Origin: Ctena decussata
Taxonomy: Eukaryota; Mollusca; Bivalvia; Lucinida; Lucinidae
Direction of reading: 5' to 3'
Length of the DNA stretch: 64,000 bases
NCBI GenBank assembly: GCA_963989385.1
Contig: OZ022508.1
Span: 56,397,087-56,461,086, forward strand
Below the pieces are notes generated by a model. It was not told the origin of the DNA and searched no databases. It saw only the letters and a list, made by a program, of their open reading frames with translations. This document shows, piece after piece, positions 32,609 to 45,300 of the stretch (the first letter of the stretch is position 1; every line of letters starts with the position of its first letter). The position numbers were made by a program, and so were the translations under genes.

Positions 32609-33398
32609 TATTATATAGGAAAGGGGAGAAAAGTAAAATAATAATTATTGTATATTATTTATTTTAGGAAAGAGGAAAAAGTAAAATAATAATAACGATA
32701 CAAGTCTTGACAGCTCGTACGGTTGTTTGTATCTTCCAGAACGGTTCTATAATGTCATTTCTTTGAATAGACAAGAGGCAAATACCGTTCAAATATGAAA
32801 CAACTGACCAGAGTGTTTCATAAATGCTTTATGCTAAGTACATATGACTAATCGCGTTTCAAATAACTAGCTTCAATTTGCTAGTCCGATTTTAACGGAT
32901 ATTCTTGTGTTAGTAGCTGTTGAATACCTCTTCACTATTCTATATAATGCTTTAAGGATGCAAGTTACTCCTAGAATCCTAGGCACTAGTACCACCTTTA
33001 TCTCGAAACTTCCAGAATGGCCCTCATGATCTGACCTACCAAACAGTTAATCAGTAAAAACGTACCTTGGCAATGGAAGACAACCATTTTCTTAATCCCG
33101 TTAAAAAGCACCTTTAGCTATGGAAGACAAATATTTTTTCACCCTTCTTCCTAATGACACTCCAGATCCAAAGTTAAGTAATATTCTAACTTGATAGGAA
33201 ACGCAACAGCTTTTACTGGCCTTCCAGGACGCGTAAAGTTATTGCAGTAATAAACTGAATCAACAAACTTAAAAAATTGTAAAAGATGAGCACTGACTTC
33301 ATGACAAATATTCTTGTTTACTAGATGCCAAAGTCCAAATATGCAATAGGCCAGGCAAACTGCCATTACACCAAAGAAAATTGCCGATCTCAGAATAT

Positions 33399-33546
33399 AA
33401 GTATCTATCATGGATGTGAGGTGTGGACAGAAAAATCCGTCACGAGGGTCACTGTTCGGCATCACGAGGCTTGCCGAGTGATGCCGAACAGTGATCCCGA
33501 GTGACGGATTTTTCTATCCGCACCTCACACCAAATGATAGATACTT
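33399..33546. repeat. Long hairpin with loop cgaggcttgccgag
   Basis: Arms of about 65 nt (gtatctatcat, aaaaatccgtcac, actgttcggcatcac and their complements) around a short loop. A further inverted pair, tttttcttgcacacc (33544-33558) and ggtgtgcaagaaaga (33886-33900), borders the next 350 bp. Confidence 0.8.
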
Positions 33547-33984
33547 TTTCTTGCACACCACGTTTTGTTTTAACTTAAGAACTTGTTAAACTGCGTAATT
33601 CTAGTGCTTGAGAGGTTTCAATTTGATTTTGAAAGAAGACGCCGCTTTCAACGACCGCCATTCGGCTCTTTACGTCAACGACTGGCATGCATAAACTGAC
33701 GTCATTTTTACCGTCTTCGTGACGTCATCATCTAAAATACCAACGTCACTTGACGACGCAGGTACGTGAGCTCCCATACAACCAATGCATTGACAGCTCG
33801 TGATTTTTTTTTCCGGTCCTGGGTCAGAACACCAGGGTAAGATGAGATTTTCTATCCCAGGTGAAAAGAATGGCAATTTCTATCCGGTGTGCAAGAAAGA
33901 TAAATACATAACAGGGCCATGAAATACAAATGTAGCAGGCAGCACACTGTGTGTCTTATAAAGCAGCGACTGATGTCTTTGAAG

Positions 33985-34145
33985 GTATATGAGTACACTT
34001 AAAGGTTTCACTTTTGCCTCCCGTCTCAATAGGGATCAAACCTTAAATTAAAGCATTTGCTCTCTTCAGAGCAAATTCTTTCCTTTAAGATTTGACCATT
34101 TTAAGACGTTGCCCAGAAAAGCAAACAGAAAGTCACGGAAGTTGC
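33985..34145. repeat. Family I repeat fragment
   Basis: Has the aaagcatttgctctcttcag / gagcaaattctttcctttaag hairpin typical of the family. Confidence 0.55.
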
Positions 34146-35507
34146 AAAAGAAACATGGGTGTGTAACCATACACCCTAAACAGTTTGCCACGATTCAAGC
34201 TGTGATTTGCCGAATTTTCCAATATGGGGCTAAGACTTTATGTTATGGAAAAGTACTACTTATCTCCTGATTCTACTGCATACATTCAGAGATAAAAAAT
34301 TTTTTTTACCAGAAATGACGGTCAGTAAAACAGCCTAGCAGAATTAAAGTTTAAATGGTTCTTAAAGAACTAAAACTATAACAAATTAAATATTTTGGTT
34401 GCGTACATGTATGACAGTAACACTTAATAATTATAACAAATTTACACGATTTGGACAACAAAATATTACCAGGGGTTGGACTAGCAATATTCTTAGATTT
34501 TGAAAATATGCATTGTATTGTTTATATGAAACAACACTTTTTCTGTCTAATAAATTCTTTCCAGAGAAAAGAGTGTATTTTTCTCTCCCCTCCCCCAACC
34601 CCCCACCCCGCGCATGTATTTCTAATATATTTTTACAGTGTCAGGTATGTGAATAAAACAAAAGAAATGCAAGCTGTCAAACTGACTAGACCAAGCTATA
34701 TGAAAGAATGGGTTGAATGAACACGAATGTGACCTCGTGAAGGCCAGCAATTTTTTTTCGCAACGAAATCCTTATGGGATCTTTCTGCAATGACTTAAGT
34801 CATGGCCGGAAGATGCCTTAAGTGTATTTTAGCACAGGTTAAGTTGCTAAGCCTACCTGCCACGATGAATGCATCTATACTGAACAAAAAAACAAACAAA
34901 AAACGTTACATACAGTGAAAAACTATTTTTTGATTTTCTACCCCTGCAACTTCAAATGAACTTGCGTGAACAAAACACGGATTGGTAATGAAAAAAAATC
35001 ATGACAGTGACTTCTTTGTCTCAAGCTGTTAGCTTTGGATAAATTTTGAAATTTGAATGATGTGTTCCCGGAAATAATGATTTGAATGTTGATGTAACGT
35101 TTCTTTTTTGGTTCGGTATATATTCTAGATAATGCAAATGCTCAAAATGTTTGAGATGAACATGTATAATCATTATACATGTTATGATTACTGAATGATA
35201 TGATAAACGTTGCGTGAAAAGGAATATTGCGGTATGTGTTAATAGAAAACGCCCAGACCAGCCTACGTATCCTAACAGTCTGATCAAAGACTTTCCTTTT
35301 CGTATAACAATTTATAATGTCTGATAAATCTAAATCTAAAAAGTGAAAATACTCTGGTCCATTTACACAACTGCACAGGCTGGCTCGAGTTTTTGGAGCT
35401 TAGGTCTTATTTCACGCGACGCCAGTCACATGCAGTCTGCTGTTCAGATTTACTGAAAATACATGCAGCTCTGACAGGACCTCAAGAAGGCAACTGTTGA
35501 GGTCGCA
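34146..35507. other. Gene-free interval
   Basis: AT-rich. A few short open frames without family resemblance and a C-rich stretch (34588-34612). Nothing else recognised. Confidence 0.5.
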
Positions 35508-35650
35508 TCCCAGCAGGCACATGACGTTGAAATGACGTCACACCGACGTCGATGCGACGTCATATGCGACGTGATGACGTCGCACCGACGTCACGTGCCG
35601 TCGCATCGACGGCGGTGTGACGTCATTTCAACGTCATGTGCCTGCTGGGA
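35508..35650. mobile_element. GACGTC-rich palindromic MITE, best copy
   Basis: Ends tcccagcaggcacatgacgt and its exact complement. Inside are about nine gacgtc or acgtcg/cgacgt steps in near mirror order; the 143 bp could fold into one hairpin. No coding capacity. Confidence 0.9.
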
Positions 35651-35813
35651 TGTGTGCTTTTGACTAAACATGTAGCGGCTTAATATGACTTAACTGAAGG
35701 ATGGTTGTACGATTGCGCGGAATAAGTAAGAAGATGATATGATGAGACTGAAATATGCTAAGAGTCTCAAGGAGAATCAAAACCTGGGCCAGACTTAAAT
35801 TCAATTAAAGTCC

Positions 35814-36058
35814 TGGGCCCAGTTGTTCAAAGCATCGTTAGCCTAATGAGCTCGTTAAGAGGTCAACTCGTTAAGCATTTTACGACTTCATGGCTAAATA
35901 CACTGATATTTTTTGTTGAAAATATGTGAGAAGCTTTTGCAATGCAAAAGCTTCTCACATTTTACAACAAAAAATATTGGCATATTTGTGATATTACCAT
36001 TTGAAATTTTAACGTCACGTTAACTAACGACATCGTTAGTTTTGAACAACTGGGCCCA
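35814..36058. mobile_element. MITE with tgggcccagttgttcaaa ends
   Basis: The 18-nt end tgggcccagttgttcaaa is inverted on the right (tttgaacaactgggccca). The centre is a second hairpin, tgtgagaagcttttgcaatg with its complement. An old relative is at 7951-8172. Confidence 0.88.
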
Positions 36059-36621
36059 GAGCGTTTAACATTCGAACAACAGGACCCGACTTGCTTTTCA
36101 AAAGAAAATAAAAGCAATACAATAATACAATAACGTGCAAAATTTAAAAATATTTACATCTGTGTTTGTCACACATAGTGATATGGAATGACCAGCATTG
36201 ATAAAATATGAAAACCTAACAATAAGATTGATACATGTATATGGAATGTGACTTTCAAAACGACCTAAAATGGGTAATTCAACGAAAATAAAATTGATTT
36301 AAAACAAAAGACCATGACGGTCCTATTGCTCACCTGAGACTACAATTTTGTAGTAATAGCGTATACCGAGCTTATGCGGTACAAATTGTGCCGACCGTGT
36401 TTGGTGGGGGTATGATTATGAACGCTCCAAGCATTAAAATTTAAAACTTTTTTTGACAACCATGGGGACTTAACTTGTACCAATGGGTCTGATCATTCCC
36501 TTGACTCTTATGAAGATGTCGGAGAAAGCAATGATTGTTCTTCATCCTCATTCAGGTGGTTTTCTCAAAAGTTTCTGTAGCATCCATTTTTATTCACGAC
36601 TTTATGCATGTATAGTCTCAG

Positions 36622-36790
36622 TGAGTGAGTGAGTGAACTCGGGTTTAAAGTCCCACCAACAACGAGGTCATATGGAGACGGGACCTCGGTTTAAAGTCTC
36701 ATCCGAAATACCGGAGAAGCAGGCGATCGAACTTGCGCCCCCTGGATTGGTAGTCCGGAGTGTTATCCACTACACTACAGCCGCTCCTAA
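36622..36790 (-). repeat. tRNA-derived SINE family B, copy 2
   Basis: Close match to 4399-4562, with the same tRNA-like head on the minus strand (gtagtgtagtggataacact). Flanked by tatagtctcag (36611-36621) and tataatctcag (36791-36801), a target duplication with one mismatch. Confidence 0.85.
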
Positions 36791-36795
36791 TATAA

Positions 36796-36971
36796 TCTCA
36801 GCAAAAGGATTGAAATCCCACACAGAACAATGACAAAAATATTTTGAAGCTGAGATAACTTACTGTAAGTTTGAGACGAACAGACTCAGCAAAAGGATAG
36901 AAATCCTAGACAGAACAAATATGATTATAATATTCTGAAGCTGAGATAACTTACTGTAAGTTTGAGACGAA
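36796..36971 (+). repeat. Two-copy tandem duplication, about 90 bp
   Basis: ctcagcaaaaggat at 36798 and 36885, and gctgagataacttactgtaa in both copies. The second copy has a few extra bases. Next to SINE B copy 2. Confidence 0.8.
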
Positions 36972-37652
36972 TACCTTGCAACCTTTGTACATGTATAATA
37001 CAGACTTTCTTCATTACTTTATGCACTCCTGGGAACACAGCCGTTTCCCTCCCCTACCCCACGGGAACAAAATTATGTGTCTTATGCTTTACGCAAAATA
37101 TCAAATTGGTCGCTTCATTGGCTCTATAGGATGTTTTGGCTTAAATAGAGTTACCTCCTCTGGCGACCATCTTTGTTATCGAACAGAAACCATTTAAACA
37201 AACGCTCATTTCCTCAAGAGACTAACTAATGAATTTAGGTTTCAATCGGTCTAGCGGCTGAAGACTAGTAAGAGTAGTTTGAATATGTTGATTGAATGAA
37301 CGGACGACATTTGGACAATAAATCCTACCTATCCTATAAGCTTTCCGAGGGCCATGGATGCAGGAGAGCTAAAGTGAAATAACTTAAATGAAACATGAGA
37401 TGTAAAGATAAATCACTGCATTGTTCATTGAAAAATATATAATTCTAATGCACTTAAGAATGTAACGCGACTTCTGATTGGATAACGTCAAAATTTTGCA
37501 ACAGTATATCCTGCGATATACTGTCGCAACCCGACGTCATTATGAAACGTCGCTTCTCATTGGCTGACGTTTGGTTTTACGTTGCTGAAAGTGCTTGATT
37601 TGGATGCAAATTAGTACATCTTGAAAGGTAAAAATATGAAAAGTGCATTAGA

Positions 37653-37822
37653 ATGGGGATAACTGTGTTGAAAATTGTCATTTGGGGAGGTAAATCGTCT
37701 GTTTTATGGTCGCAACTTGCGTTTTACGGCTCCGCTGGCGCGTCACCGTAAAACGAAATTTCCGACCATAAAACCGATGATTTACCTCCCCAAATGACAA
37801 TTCTGAGTACAGTTATCCCCTA
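37653..37822. repeat. Long hairpin with GC-rich loop
   Basis: Arms ggggataactg, aattgtcatttggggaggta and ttttatggtcg pair with their complements around ttacggctccgctggcgcg. A worn copy of the ggggaggtaaa...accgacaatttacc type lies at 57443-57542. Confidence 0.8.
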
Positions 37823-38500
37823 AATCAAAATTTCTCGAGATCTCTCCCAACCTTGCTGAATGGCTATGCATAAGTAAATCTTGCAATACCCGGAAGGATA
37901 AACAACACACTTGAGATGGTTTTGCCACAAGGCCAGGTACGAAATACGGAAATTCTGAGGTCAGAATATTTCTACACATCAGACAATTTAGTTCATAACT
38001 TAGCTGAAATCTTCCATCAGAGAAAACGCATCATATGTGATATGCAAGATAGCAAAAACAGCCTTGGTGTACTCAGATTATCGGTACATAAATCAATCTT
38101 TACTGTTAGCGACCACAGAAATCACCATGTTGCCAAAATCAGGATATTTCCCTTAATGGGACAGCCTTTTTCGCTTTAAAGTCCCAAATTAAGTACTTCA
38201 ATTATAGTAATATTATTATCGAACCGTACTAATCGAAGTACTGAGATAGATAGGTATGAGGAAACATTGCAGACCAGATCAGATTAAAGGAGCAGTCTGA
38301 TCAGCTTCACACTCCCATCCAATTTGCCACTTTTGGACGAATAGCTGTATTGCAAAACCAAACTGTTCCATTTTTAGGACAGTTGGATAATTAGTTAAAG
38401 CTGATCACACGTCTGCTCTAGGGTCCATGTCTGTTATCTAAATATACTCGTATATTTCGGATTTGTCAGTGTTTCTGTGCTTTTGACCATTTTAACTATG

Positions 38501-38506
38501 TTTATT
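38501..38506 (-). promoter_or_regulatory. Possible poly(A) signal of the RASEF-like gene
   Basis: AATAAA on the minus strand, about 730 nt past the stop codon, the first exact match I found downstream. Use of this site is unproven. Confidence 0.25.
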
Positions 38507-38879
38507 GCAAACAGCAAAGGGTCTTTTCAGAATATTTTTTATAAAGTATTACGATCAAAATTGTCTACAATGCTTGTTTTTTGTAATGGATACTAACTGT
38601 ACGAGGTACTCAAGGTTTTGCACCAGTTACTCGACAGAAAGGTACCTGGGGTTTTTTGCATTTGTTATGGTCAGCCATAACATCAGAAGAAACCAACGTT
38701 ATGTTTTCCATCACGTTTCATCCTCCGGACAGTTCATTTAAAGTGCATGGTTAACCATCACAAATATGCGTGATGAAAATCCATAAGTCCCCAGACAGGT
38801 GAATGAAGTTTTGAGTGTTTGCTATCGGCATATGACACATGATACTACCAATTTGTTTTTAAAGAAGCCAATAGTATTT

Positions 38880-39116
38880 GAGCCGCGACAGGACAAAAAT
38901 CAACAAAGTGGCATGTGCGCCCAGCGAAGACTCAGATCAGGCTGGGCATCCGCCCAGTCTGATCAGAGTCTTTTTGTCCGCATGGAGCTAGTTTAGACCT
39001 TTAGCTATCCTTTAAGCGCACCGAAAAGAGTCTAATCAGACAAGGTGGGTGCCCAGGCTGATTTGAGTCTTCGCTAGCGCACATGTCACTTTGTTGGTTT
39101 TGTCGTGCCGTGGATC
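38880..39116. mobile_element. Foldback element family H, copy 1, in the probable RASEF 3' UTR
   Basis: Ends gagccgcgacaggacaaaaa and the approximate inverse ttttgtcgtgccgtggatc; the arms continue through caacaaagtggcatgtgcgc, gaagactcagatcag and their complements. Copies at 50743-50963 and 60824-61114. It lies 120 bp past the RASEF stop codon. Confidence 0.85.
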
Positions 39117-39235
39117 ATTTAAGTCTTTGAGACCAAAAATAAATAAGTGATAAATAACATTAGATTGCAGTCATCACAGCGGGCTTTGCTCGCCACGTCT
39201 TCAGCTACTGCAGCAAGCTTTATTCTTCACATCTT

Positions 39236-39332
39236 TCAGCTGCCGCAGCAGGCTTTACTCTTTTCCGGCCCTTTTTCATGTAGCTGTAGACCAACTGTCT
39301 TCACCTCCAGATCTTCATTAGCCCTCATTAAT
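39236..39332 (-). CDS. RASEF: RASEF-like last exon with C-terminal Cys-Cys
   Basis: Acceptor tattcag. Encodes [20 protein letters not shown], then [11 protein letters not shown] and TGA. The double cysteine near the end is the expected geranylgeranylation site for Rab membrane anchoring. Confidence 0.95.
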
Positions 39333-42300
39333 CTGAATAAAAAAATTGTAAATAAATCCTTTATAATATGACGTCGCTCTTATTCTTTGACTAACGTCGT
39401 GTAAAATAAAAATCGTATGACCACATGTGTAATAGCATTTTGGGGTGTACATGTAACGTTATTGACATCGACCGTGTTTACAATGCGTTTTCTTATTGAA
39501 ATAATGTTCGTAAATCCCACTTTAAAGGGTAAAATGATTAACAGAATCTTACACTCGTGGTCATTTCATATGAAGTCTATGAAACTCGCCGAAGGCTCGT
39601 TTTATAAATTTCATATGAAATGACCACTCGTGTAAGATCCTCTATATATAGACTTTCTAGATGCAATGTTTCTATATTCGATTTAATTTTCGGGTACACA
39701 TAATATGTTCGACACACTAAGCAAAAGTGCATACGTTATGCAGAAATATTTTTGAACTTTGGTTGTCTAACCATATGCATCTGCCATCTATGCTATGCTA
39801 TACTATGCTATCATCCACCAGCTATGCTATGCTATGGTTTGCTAGGCCATGCTGAGCCATGCTATTTGTCTACTTGTTGGTAAACCAAGCCATGCTTGCC
39901 TCCTGTAAGTGATTTATCTTTGTACCAACCTTTTCCAAAAATTAAAACTCCATAAATCCTAGTATCTTTTGGCAATTAGTAACTACTATACATGTAACTG
40001 TAATCAGCATAGCTATTTTAATATTTCTTGTACTGACTAACCTTGTTAATTCTGAAACACTCTCTAAGATATTTGAACCATCTTTTGCACTGGTTTCTAT
40101 GAACAAGGCACTGTATTCCTGAAAGTAAAAATGCCTATGAATGTAAGAAATAATAATTTAAGTGTAAGACAGATGAATTGGTGTTTTTTTTGTATTAAGT
40201 TCACAAAGATAACTCTCAAATCTTTGAGTTATCCAGAGACATCATCTCTGTACCCGTAGGTGAAGCTGGATTATATATAGTTGCACAAGGGGGTTTACTT
40301 TCTTCCCAGCGCCCCTGTAGAAATTTCCCCTTATACCAGCGAGGAGATAAGTCGCAAAGTAAGCACTCATTGAATTTGAAACGACAGAAGCAGATACCAA
40401 CTTCCCATATGCATGTTTAAGACAGTGCAGATGAATAGTGATTATCAAATATGCTGTGTGTCTTAAAACACAATGATTTTGAAGGAAGATTCTCTGGAAG
40501 AAAGGAACACATCTAAGGTGACAATCAAACATTTGTATGGGTTTTTAGAACAAATAAAGATTTGATTTGATTTGATCTAAGAAACGAATGTTATGTTGCT
40601 ACGCTGCCCACGCCCGCTAACACCGGCTTTTGCGGAGCTCTATTTTCAAACCTACACAGAATGAGTTCGATGATCCCAAAGGACTAGAAAATATATACTC
40701 TGCACTTTACTTTTTAGTAATGTATGGGGAGACATTTAACGGCTGCCACTTGGCACAACACAAGTTTCAGCGAAGGTAAAAATTTCTGGAGGCAGATCCT
40801 CTTTTTTCAATATGACTCAGATTGAACCCAACATATTTTATGAAGGAAGTATATATACCCGCGCTAATCTTTGCCCATCGTCGTAAGTAACAATTTTTCT
40901 TCCTTGTGCTTCTGCCTCCGCCCTCATGTCCGTCTTATTGCCACACAGCATTATGGGAAGTTTCTTGATGGCGCCCTCCTGCGAAGACTTGATAAAATGA
41001 CGCTCAATGGTGACATTAATGCGACGATATGAATTCATATAAAGTTCAGCATTATATCATTACTGGGGCCTTAACTGTGATAGAAAACTAAAAGCAAGTT
41101 AAATGTATACAGTCATTCATCCCACACATTTCAAACTCAATACATTGTATAAAGTTTTCATCATAATTTGAGCATAAGTATTAGTCTTCATAAGCATTAT
41201 TATATCCTCTTCATGTACTGATTAAGCTTAGGTCTTTTGAAAAAGTACAGCAAGGTGCCGCAATACTGTAGTTTACTATTAAACAATATTGTATTTCTAT
41301 TTACTCAAAACAATAAACATGTATTCTTTGGGACCGGACAGCAAGCTAGAGCTAACAGGTGCATTTCCTCTATACAAACCAATAGTGCTCTTCAGCATAT
41401 ACTTCTTTTTTATTGTTAAAGAACTTTAAGAAATTTAAACAGATTGTAAATACATTATGCTTGTAATGCTACAGAACTTTATCAACAGGCAGGGACACAG
41501 CAACAGTATACCAGAAAATAAAGAGAGGGAGAGGAGAACATGCTATAGTTCGTCAAAAACCTGTGGCATAAAATAGCAAAGTGAAGGCATGTCCAAAAAC
41601 ATTGTAGTCTCACACTCATTCTACATTTACGAACCTCTATGGACTCCATCCATTCTCTAATGCTGAGATAGGACCGCTCATACGTACAGTCATACAACAA
41701 GAGGACACCATCAGCTCTTCTAAAGTACGACTTAGCGATACTTCGAAATCTATACAAAACGAATGTTCAAGATAAGAAAAATATCCGATATTCATAAGGT
41801 GAATGGGTACACTTCCATAATTTTCAACCAATTTACAAAGAGAAACAGCATTTGTGACTTCCTGCTTGCTTCCTTGGACGAAAAACCTGTTCGAACACAT
41901 GGCCTTCTCTTACAGGACAGAACTTGCAGAAATGGCGTCAATCTCCCTGTCTTTAAGTGTTGACCCCATTGAGAAGGGCGGCAAAGAAAAAATGCAAAAG
42001 TTGTTTTCCAAGAAAGAATACCCATTTACCTTAATACGTTTACTATTTTTTAAGGTTTAACCACGAAACAAATCAGGAAGCTAAGTGGCAGCTATACACG
42101 TGACCAAACTGCTTGATTTAAAACGGGATCGGTACCAGAAGTTTCCTCCTTTGAACGGATAAGAAGCTAAGCTACTGAGGGCCATAAACACGTTCTGTGC
42201 GCAAAAAACTTGTATTTCCTTCCTGATGCATTTTCAAAAACAAGTAGGTGTTCGGGCATCAGTGAGACATCACAGTAAAACTCATACATTTGTCACAAAA

Positions 42301-45300
42301 ATATAATGACACACAGCTGAGGGTTCTGTGATATACGAAGCTATAGCAAAAGGAAATCACGAGATTCCATAACAGGTTCCTTTTGTGACATAAAGAAAGA
42401 TGCAATCATTAGCAACAGAAGAAGGAAGTTGAACCAGTTAAGGTCCACTTAAAGACATTGGTGGTAAGGTGCAAAACATCTATACCTAATTCCTTCTGTA
42501 ACAGATAAAGGGGGTTCTGTTAATTTGTCTGAGGCCCGACCAACCGTCGTGCAATTGAAGAGTGAAGCAAAGCTAAAACCTTGATCAAATTTAAAGGTAA
42601 GGTGATCTGAAAACTTCTGTTAGTGCGTTAAACAATCCAAACTTACTGGCCTATAACATAGAGCTGCCATTTTCATTTTCATTCTTGTATATTTAGTGCT
42701 TGTATACTTAGTGCTTTCAAGAGTTACATGTGGACTCTATTCAACCGGAAGTTTGCTTAAATAACATATTCTCCAAACTTGAATGTTGAATAGTCTTATC
42801 ATCTTTTGCGAGATATTTGACGGGCACAGTGTAGGTTCAGTTTAATCGGGCTAAGCCATATTCGCATGAAAGTGTGGGTATTTAAGCAACAGGCTTCATG
42901 TCTATTTAAAAGGAGAAAAGAATCACAACGGATGAGCCATGCATTACCTTTCCTGTCCAGCGGTGTCCCAAAGTTGAAGAGCGACTGTTCTTCCATCAAG
43001 TTCAATCAGTTTAGTTTGGAAGTCAACTCCTGTGAACAAATAGTGAAATATTGCTTATTTATCATTTCTTTACTGTTGCCACCGTGAAGTAATATATTAA
43101 GGTCCTTATACTAATGGCAGTAAGATGGTGTATGCAAACAGTGAAAGCCCAAAACACAGAGACCAGCAAGAATAAAGCGACCGGTTTGACTCACAACAAA
43201 TATCCTGATAAAAAGCGTGAATTTGTTTTCAAGCCATCTACTATCTGTTTCTTATCTTTATTATTTTACATCTGGCTGGTTTAAACAGCTTCTTCGAAAG
43301 CCATCACTGTCAATCGGTATATCTATTTATTCCGAGGTCATCTATTTAAGTTGCATGGCTTTTTAAGGTTTTGACATCAACCAGATTTATTTCATCAGAG
43401 AATTCATAGTATTTACTATTGCATGATACAAAACACCACTGAAATTTGTTTAATCCAATGATCATTCTATACCATTTCATGTCATTCGATAAGTTTGCAT
43501 TACCAATTAGGATACTAAAACGATTTCAGTTCACACGTAAGTAGTCATCTGACAATTATGCAGTTGCAATGACACCACCGACAGTAATTTCATCAGCAAA
43601 TTTACAGTCTGTGTTAACATCTGGTATGTTTTGTTTGTGATGACCACATACACCTAAAGTAATATCATCTGTCAGTTTACAATCTACAGGGTGTTAAGAA
43701 AGTTCGTAGACATTATTTAAACTTACACTGAAAGCTTAATAATGTTATGATTTTCGCAAAACTTTGTAAGTGTGATATAGAAAGCACTAAAAAAGATATG
43801 CAAAATATAAATTCTTCTTTGATTTCAAAATGACGAGAAAATCTGAATTGCCATGGGCACACCCTCCACAGAGCTGACAATGGCGAAAGCAAAATTTTGA
43901 TTTGCATTAGAGATTGGCATCTTAAAAACTTGTTTTTTTTTCAAAACTAATAGAAATATTTAAGATTTTAAAGTACTGGTATTGCAGGGAATACTTTCGT
44001 GATTTTTTCATTAGTTTTTTGTATTTTTCGACAGTTTACTACGGAATTCCTGACTAAATCGAAAGGGTACCCCCATTTTCAATTGAAACTTTAAAGTTTA
44101 GGGTGTAGGGATAAAATCTCTATCAGTATTTGTAAACACAGAGGCATTGTACAGATTTCTTTTAGTCTCTTGTTATTAGATTTGTTCTCACATCGAGCAT
44201 AAACATTTTATCTGAATTTTCTTTTCATAGTGTTCTGCAAAATCAGTCTTAACTAAGTACTCTTAAGATTTAACTTCAAATTCATTTTTATTGAATTTTG
44301 CATTAAAACCTTGTTGTTTTGAATTAAATTAGGTAAGAATATGAAATTGTTTAAAAAACCGTTAAAATACTTTATAATGGGGTAAAAACCCCTGTAATTA
44401 ACAAATTTTCTTGTCATTTAGATGCGTTATTGTCGTAGAAATGCTATTTTACCAACACGTTTGCATAATTTGACTTTTTGATGGTAATATTTCAAATATA
44501 TAATAATTTTCAGATACACCACAAATATTTCGAAATTTTATTCTTACCTCCCATTTCTCTATGACCCACTTCATGATATAAATGATTTTATGTCAACTTT
44601 TGATTTCAAGTTTCGTTTCAGATGTTAATTCATTACCCCCACCCCTTTGCAAAATATTAATGCCTCATCTGCTATTTCATGTCAGTGAGTCATCTGTCAA
44701 ACTGTACATGTTGTGTACGATTCCTTACAAACTGTAACTAATAAAATACTGTTTGGCTTAGTCTTAGTCTCTATCGTTTCAGTTAGTTTTAAAATGATGA
44801 TTCACTGAGGGATTGGAATAAATAACAGTTTAATATGCCTCATCTTTCTGCATAAAATCCATAATAAATAGCAGTCCACTTTGACACCTTGGGTATGAAC
44901 TGTTAATTTTATAATAGTAAAATACGGTTGTAAAAGTTGTAAAAGTTGTGGATCTTTTAATATTGAATAGTTCTTGAAACCTGTAAAGTTTTAAGATTTA
45001 ATGAATGTAACTTCTGAAGTTATAAGCAATATTGTAATGTCTTCGAACTTTTTTAACACCCTGTATGTTTATATCAAATCAAGCAATATCATCTGTCAGT
45101 TTACAATCTATGCTAATATCAACTCATATGACAGATTTTTAATGTGAAGACTAGCTTTGTCTGCCAGTTTACATTCTACGCAAATAACTTATCATCTGAC
45201 AGTTTCAATACCGCTTGTTCGGCTGCCAGTTTACATCATACACTAATTCTTATTGTAGTGATAACAACGTCTGCTAAGAGCACTTTATTATCAGACAATT

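Noticed and set aside
40979..41038. Extended start of the RASEF G4 exon (reading INVTIERHF)
   Set aside because: No good acceptor upstream, and it adds eight residues or more compared with the family; cttcgcag at 40979-40986 gives exact spacing.
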